64,000 nt of DNA, taken from NCBI RefSeq assembly GCF_030410135.1, contig NZ_JAUGQQ010000001.1, positions 620,001 to 684,000 on the forward strand, written 5' to 3'. Source of the stretch: Aequorivita aurantiaca (GTDB taxonomy: Bacteria; Bacteroidota; Bacteroidia; Flavobacteriales; Flavobacteriaceae). The notes beneath the pieces were generated by a model. It had not been told where the DNA came from. It searched no databases and saw nothing but the letters and a program-made list of their open reading frames with translations. The position numbers and the translations under genes are program-made. Positions 62,320 to 64,000 of the stretch are shown piece after piece (position 1 is the first letter of the stretch; the number at the start of each line of letters is the position of its first letter).

Positions 62320-64000
62320 ATGGCATCAAACAAGAAATACTGGAAAAGTGTTGAAGAGCTGAATGAAGACAGCGTAATTGTTAAGGCGCTACGGGACAAT
62401 GAATTTGTAACGGAAATCCCTACAGATGAATTTCTTGGCAACAAAGAAGTGTTGGGAGCTTCCTCAACTACTCGTCGCGATTTCTTAAAGTATGTAGGTT
62501 TTTCTACTGCGGCGGCTACCTTGGCTGCCTGTGAAGGGCCGGTGGTTAAATCAATTCCGTATGTTGTGCTGCCGGATGAAATTGTTCCGGGTGAAGCGAA
62601 CTATTATGCCTCCACAATGGCAGATGGTTTTGATTTCGCAAATGTATTGGTAAAAACACGTGAAGGCCGCCCTATCAAAATTCAGAAAAACGATTTGGCC
62701 CAAAACGGCGGAAGCGTGAATGCCCGAGTGCATGCTTCAATACTATCACTATACGATAAAAATAGATTGACAGGTCCAATGGTGGACGGCAATCAAGTAA
62801 GCTGGGCTGAATTTGATACTGCGGTAGCCCAAAAATTGGATGCAATGGCTGGAAAAGATGTGGTGCTTTTGACCCAAACTTTTGCAAGTCCTTCCACTTC
62901 AAAATTAATTTCTGAATTTACGGCGAAGTATCCCAATGTGCGCCATGTGGTATATGATACGGTTTCCTGTTCCGCCGCACTTGATGCTTTTCAAGCCAAA
63001 TATGGAACTAGGGCTTTGCCAGATTATGATTTTTCAAAAGCAGATGTAATTGTTTCCGTGGGGGCCGACTTTCTTGGAGATTGGCAAGGAGGTAGCTATA
63101 GCAAAGGCTATGCGCAAGGCCGCATTCCGAAAAACGGTAAAATCTCAAGACATATTCAATTTGAGGCCAATCTCACATTAACGGGAGGAAAGGCAGACAA
63201 GCGAGTTTTGGCAACACCAACCCAGCAACATCAAATTATGAAGGCCTTAACCGGTGGCAGTGCCTCTGGTTTGCCCCAACATCTTGCCGCTGCTGTAAAC
63301 AGGGCAAAGGCACAACTTCAAAGTGCTGGAAGACGGGCGATATTGGTAACAAGTTTGCCCGACGTTGAATCCCAGACTATGGCTTTAAATTTTAACTCCA
63401 ATAGTGAAGTAATTGATGTTAACAAACCTTTGCTTATTAGACAGGGAAGCAACAGTGAAGTGATGAACGTTATAAATGGCGTTGTTTCTGGAACCATTAA
63501 AGGATTGATTACCGTGGGAGTTAACCCGGTTTATTCCTTTCCAAATAATGTAGCATTTGCAGAAGCATATAAAAAACTTGAAATGACTCTTGCGTTCGCC
63601 ATGAGAATGGACGAAACTGCATCCTTGTCAAAAATGGTTGCCGCCACCCCTCATTATCTAGAATCTTGGGGCGATGCGCAAATAAAAAAAGGCACCTATA
63701 GCCTTATGCAGCCCACAATTCGTCCTTTGTTCAACACGCGTCAATTTCAAGATTGCTTGATGCAGTGGACCGGAAAGGCACCGAATTATTTTAATTATAT
63801 AAAAGAAAATTGGACTGCCTCCATTTTGGAAGGCGGATCATGGAACAAAGCATTGGAAGCTGGAGTTTTGGCCAGTAGCGCCGAAGTTACGATGGAGGAG
63901 TTAAAACCTGCCGCCGAAGGTGCTGGTGCAATGGAAACGAGTACTACAAACGGGGCGCTTTCGGCACTAATGCAAGATGGAAAATATGAACTCACACTTT
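62320..64000 (+). CDS. actB: Alternative complex III molybdopterin-like/Fe-S subunit ActB (incomplete)
   Basis: 560 codons are present before the window edge. A Tat-type signal TTRRDFLKYVGFS (Arg52-Arg53) leads to a lipobox-like TLAAC (Cys71). The visible part is the molybdopterin oxidoreductase-like domain (EIVPGEANYYASTMADGF, GADFLGDWQG, LITVGVNPVYSFPN) that in ActB has lost its cofactor; the Fe-S ferredoxin-like domain would lie beyond the edge. Located 34 bp after actA, in the conserved act order. Confidence 0.92.
   Translation, partial: MASNKKYWKSVEELNEDSVIVKALRDNEFVTEIPTDEFLGNKEVLGASSTTRRDFLKYVGFSTAAATLAACEGPVVKSIPYVVLPDEIVPGEANYYASTMADGFDFANVLVKTREGRPIKIQKNDLAQNGGSVNARVHASILSLYDKNRLTGPMVDGNQVSWAEFDTAVAQKLDAMAGKDVVLLTQTFASPSTSKLISEFTAKYPNVRHVVYDTVSCSAALDAFQAKYGTRALPDYDFSKADVIVSVGADFLGDWQGGSYSKGYAQGRIPKNGKISRHIQFEANLTLTGGKADKRVLATPTQQHQIMKALTGGSASGLPQHLAAAVNRAKAQLQSAGRRAILVTSLPDVESQTMALNFNSNSEVIDVNKPLLIRQGSNSEVMNVINGVVSGTIKGLITVGVNPVYSFPNNVAFAEAYKKLEMTLAFAMRMDETASLSKMVAATPHYLESWGDAQIKKGTYSLMQPTIRPLFNTRQFQDCLMQWTGKAPNYFNYIKENWTASILEGGSWNKALEAGVLASSAEVTMEELKPAAEGAGAMETSTTNGALSALMQDGKYELTL

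Overview
The window comes from a member of the Bacteroidota, most likely Flavobacteriaceae. The DNA is AT-rich, starts have no Shine-Dalgarno pattern, and many intergenic regions carry the Bacteroidota -7 box TAnnTTTG. The gene content also fits: a flexirubin/dialkylresorcinol pigment locus, an alternative complex III (act) operon, a GH92/FucP pair, DUF2723 and DUF3857 proteins, and surface proteins with the flavobacterial 'VGIGNTNP' head. No insertion sequence, prophage or CRISPR array is visible.

Layout. 1-3.3 kb: divergent cyanophycinase and cyanophycin synthetase genes (nitrogen storage polymer). 3.4-7.1 kb: a minus-strand GH92 mannosidase followed by a FucP-type sugar transporter. 7.2-10.5 kb: a membrane metallophosphoesterase, a thioredoxin-like protein that has lost one active-site Cys, and a secreted surface protein preceded by a perfect inverted repeat. 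10.5-14.5 kb: a minus-strand DUF2723 membrane protein plus polysaccharide deacetylase operon. 14.7 kb: tRNA-Gln(UUG) with a consensus promoter and terminator, followed by an apparent gene remnant.

15-52 kb: a roughly 37 kb pigment locus of the flexirubin (aryl polyene-dialkylresorcinol ester) type. A tyrosine ammonia-lyase homologue (16.4 kb) and a PaaK-like ligase (50.9 kb) would make and activate the 4-coumarate starter. Two ACPs, three intact ketosynthases, a Cys-less chain-length-factor-like protein, a half-length ketosynthase-like protein, one ketoreductase and three hotdog dehydratase-like proteins would build the polyene. DarA and DarB would make the dialkylresorcinol. Tailoring candidates are a halogenase-like flavoprotein, an O-methyltransferase-like protein, a CrtI-like desaturase and a JmjC/cupin protein. 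Candidate acyl-transfer enzymes are an LpxL-like acyltransferase, a BtrH-domain protein, a C45-family lipoprotein and an MMPL-PlsC fusion. Envelope delivery candidates are an ABC transporter, a LolA homologue, a lipoprotein and the MMPL protein. Two DUF3857 proteins, one with a transglutaminase Cys and one without, sit inside the locus.

52-57.8 kb: a minus-strand universal stress protein, then the rimP-nusA-infB operon, whose leader holds a canonical terminator hairpin between a -7 box and rimP. 57.9-60.8 kb: a DUF5916/CBM9-like outer-membrane protein and a SPOR-domain protein. 61 kb to the end: the start of the act operon, actA (six CxxCH motifs) and actB (incomplete at the window edge).
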